DNA of 21,173 nt from Saccoglossus kowalevskii (lineage: Eukaryota; Hemichordata; Enteropneusta; Harrimaniidae). Below the pieces are notes generated by a model that worked only from the letters and a program-made list of their open reading frames with translations, had not been told where the DNA came from and ran no database searches. Numbering within the stretch: position 1 is the stretch's first letter; each line of letters begins with the position of its first letter. The stretch covers positions 1-21,173 of the forward strand of contig NW_003115645.1 of assembly GCF_000003605.2 (NCBI RefSeq). The letters run 5' to 3'. The position numbers and the translations under genes were made by a program. Positions 20,256 to 21,173 of this stretch are shown here, piece after piece.

Positions 20256-21173
20256 ATTTATTGTGGTTATTGCAGCCAGAGGTATGACTAAGTAGTTTGG
20301 TACCTATCGTGTTAATTGCAACCTCGGATATATTGTGGTGATTGCAGTCTGGGGTATAACTGTATAGTAGTTTGGTACATATCGTGTTATTTGCAACCTG
20401 GAATATATTGTGGTGATTTCAGCCAGGGGTATAACTGAATTAGTAGTTTGGTAATTATCGTGTTAATTGCAACCTCGAATATATTGTAGTGATTGCAGCC
20501 AGAGGTATAACTGTATTAGTAGTTTGGTACCTATCGTGTTAATTGTAACCTGGCATATATTGTGGTGATTGCAGCCTGGGGTATATCTTAGTAGTTTGGT
20601 ACTAATCGTGTTAATTGCAACCTGGAATATATTGTGGTGATTGCAGCCAGAGGTATGACTAAGTAGTTTGGTACCTATCGCGTTAGTTGTAACCCTGGAT
20701 ATATTGTGGTGATTGCAGCCTTGGGGTATAACTGTATTAGTAGTTTGGTACGTATCGTGTTAATTGCAACCTGGAATATATTGTGGTGATTGCAGCCAGG
20801 GGTATAACCAAGTAGTTTGGTACCTATCGTGTTAATTGCAACCTGGGAAATATTGTGGTGATTGCAGCCTTGGGTATAACTTAGGAGTTTGGTACCTATC
20901 GTGTTAATTGCAATCTGGCATATATTGTGGTGATTGCAGCCTGGGGTATAACTGTATTAGTAGTTTGGAACCTATCGCGTTAGTTTTAACCTTGTATATA
21001 TTGTGGTGATTGCAGCCTTGGAGTATAACTGTATTAGTAGTTTGGTACGTATCGTGTTAATTGCTACCTGGAATATATTGTGGTGATTGCAGCCAGGGGT
21101 ATGACTAAGTAGTTTAGTACCTGTCGTGTTAATTGCAACCTGGGATTTATTGTGGTAATTGTAGCCTGGGTGA
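20256..21173 (+). repeat. Mixed tail block at window end
   Basis: About twelve monomers of mixed kinship. The parts near 20,380-20,510 resemble 8490-8620 (GATTTCAGCC, CCTCGAATATATTG). The GTACTAATCG monomer near 20,600 resembles 1034. 20,941 to the end resembles 708-910 at an offset of 20,233 bp (CCTTGGAGTATAAC, GCTACCTGG, GGTATGACTAAG). One-base losses or changes are present near 20,363 (CTGTATAGTAG) and 20,458 (GTAATTATCG). The array clearly continues past the window. Confidence 0.72.

Larger units (their letters stand above)
1..21173 (+). repeat. Satellite DNA array of ~72-76 bp monomers filling the window
   Basis: The sequence is a continuous head-to-tail tandem repeat with no interruption that I can find. 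Recurring landmarks in each monomer, in order, are TAGTAGTTTGGTACC, TATCGTGTTAATTG, AACCTGG, ATATATTGTGG, GATTGCAGCC and GGGGTATAAC. The first measured spacings of the AGTAGTTTGG landmark (from positions 61, 138, 210, 282, 354, 430, 502, 578, 650, 726, 803, 875) are 77, 72, 72, 72, 76, 72, 76, 72, 76, 77 and 72 bp. All copies share one orientation and both window edges cut through monomers. Known biology: such arrays are usually heterochromatic, often centromeric or subtelomeric. Which of these applies here cannot be told from the sequence, and I do not recognise the family. The assigned strand is arbitrary. Confidence 0.98.

Noticed and set aside
1..21173. CRISPR array
   Set aside because: There are no unique spacers: the whole 72-76 bp unit is conserved between copies, and no cas-like gene or leader is present.
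1..21173. G-quadruplex potential from GGG and GGGG runs
   Set aside because: Each monomer has only two G runs of three or four, about 26 and 48 bp apart, far beyond the usual loop length of one to seven bases.
1..21173. RNA polymerase III promoter or tRNA-derived repeat
   Set aside because: I looked for A-box and B-box (GGTTCGANTCC-like) motifs in the monomer and found none. There is no poly-T terminator or poly-A tail either, so a SINE or tRNA origin is not supported.
1..21173. Telomeric or simple-sequence repeats
   Set aside because: No TTAGGG, TTTAGGG or TTAGG runs and no microsatellite tract are present on either strand.
1..21173. Splice acceptor in GATTGCAGCC of each monomer
   Set aside because: TGCAG resembles an acceptor but the preceding TTGTGGTGATTG has no pyrimidine tract, and no exon is present to support it.

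Overview
The whole 21,173-bp window is one uninterrupted satellite DNA array. Every line of sequence can be read as head-to-tail copies, all in the same orientation, of one short monomer. Two main lengths occur: a long form of 76 bp and a short form of 72 bp, which differ by a 4-bp TGTA segment just before the TAGTAGTTTGG motif. One-base variants of 71, 77 and 78 bp also occur. With a mean spacing near 74 bp the window holds roughly 285 monomers. I found no protein-coding gene, RNA gene, transposon, CRISPR array or unique sequence. The open reading frames that can be drawn (63-102 codons) are by-products of the repeat. The array runs through both window edges, so its true length and flanks are not visible.

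The organism must be inferred. A kilobase-scale, homogenised, non-coding tandem array of this kind is typical of eukaryotic heterochromatin (centromeric, pericentromeric or subtelomeric). I do not recognise the monomer family and cannot name a species or lineage. A typical long monomer is about 41% G+C. The + strand is rich in G and T (about 49 of 76 bases). A single CpG (in CCTATCGTG) is kept in most monomers.

Above the monomer there is a second level of order. Groups of monomers marked by private variants recur at long distances, forming a higher-order repeat (HOR) whose spacing is not fixed: 2067 bp (2222-3812 vs 4289-5880), 2064 bp (5848-7090 vs 7912-9154), 2142/2218/2290 bp (about 10,360-12,015 vs 12,502-14,305) and 2512 bp (14,481-16,550 vs 16,993-19,062). 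Shorter nested spacings of 896 and 1028 bp occur as well. Where two copies differ in length, the differences (72, 76, 148, 225, 372 bp) fit whole numbers of monomers. This is what unequal exchange in register would leave.

Layout: 1-420 resembles 3331-3750. 421-2621 is an 'A' region with unusual monomers. About 2.2-14.4 kb is a mosaic of 'B' type HOR blocks, although its first part still carries some A markers. 14.48-19.06 kb holds two nearly identical tandem A copies. 19.06-20.25 kb returns to B. 20.25-21.17 kb is a mixed tail that again resembles the sequence near 0.7 kb. Coordinates of block edges are read by eye and carry an error of about 20 bp.
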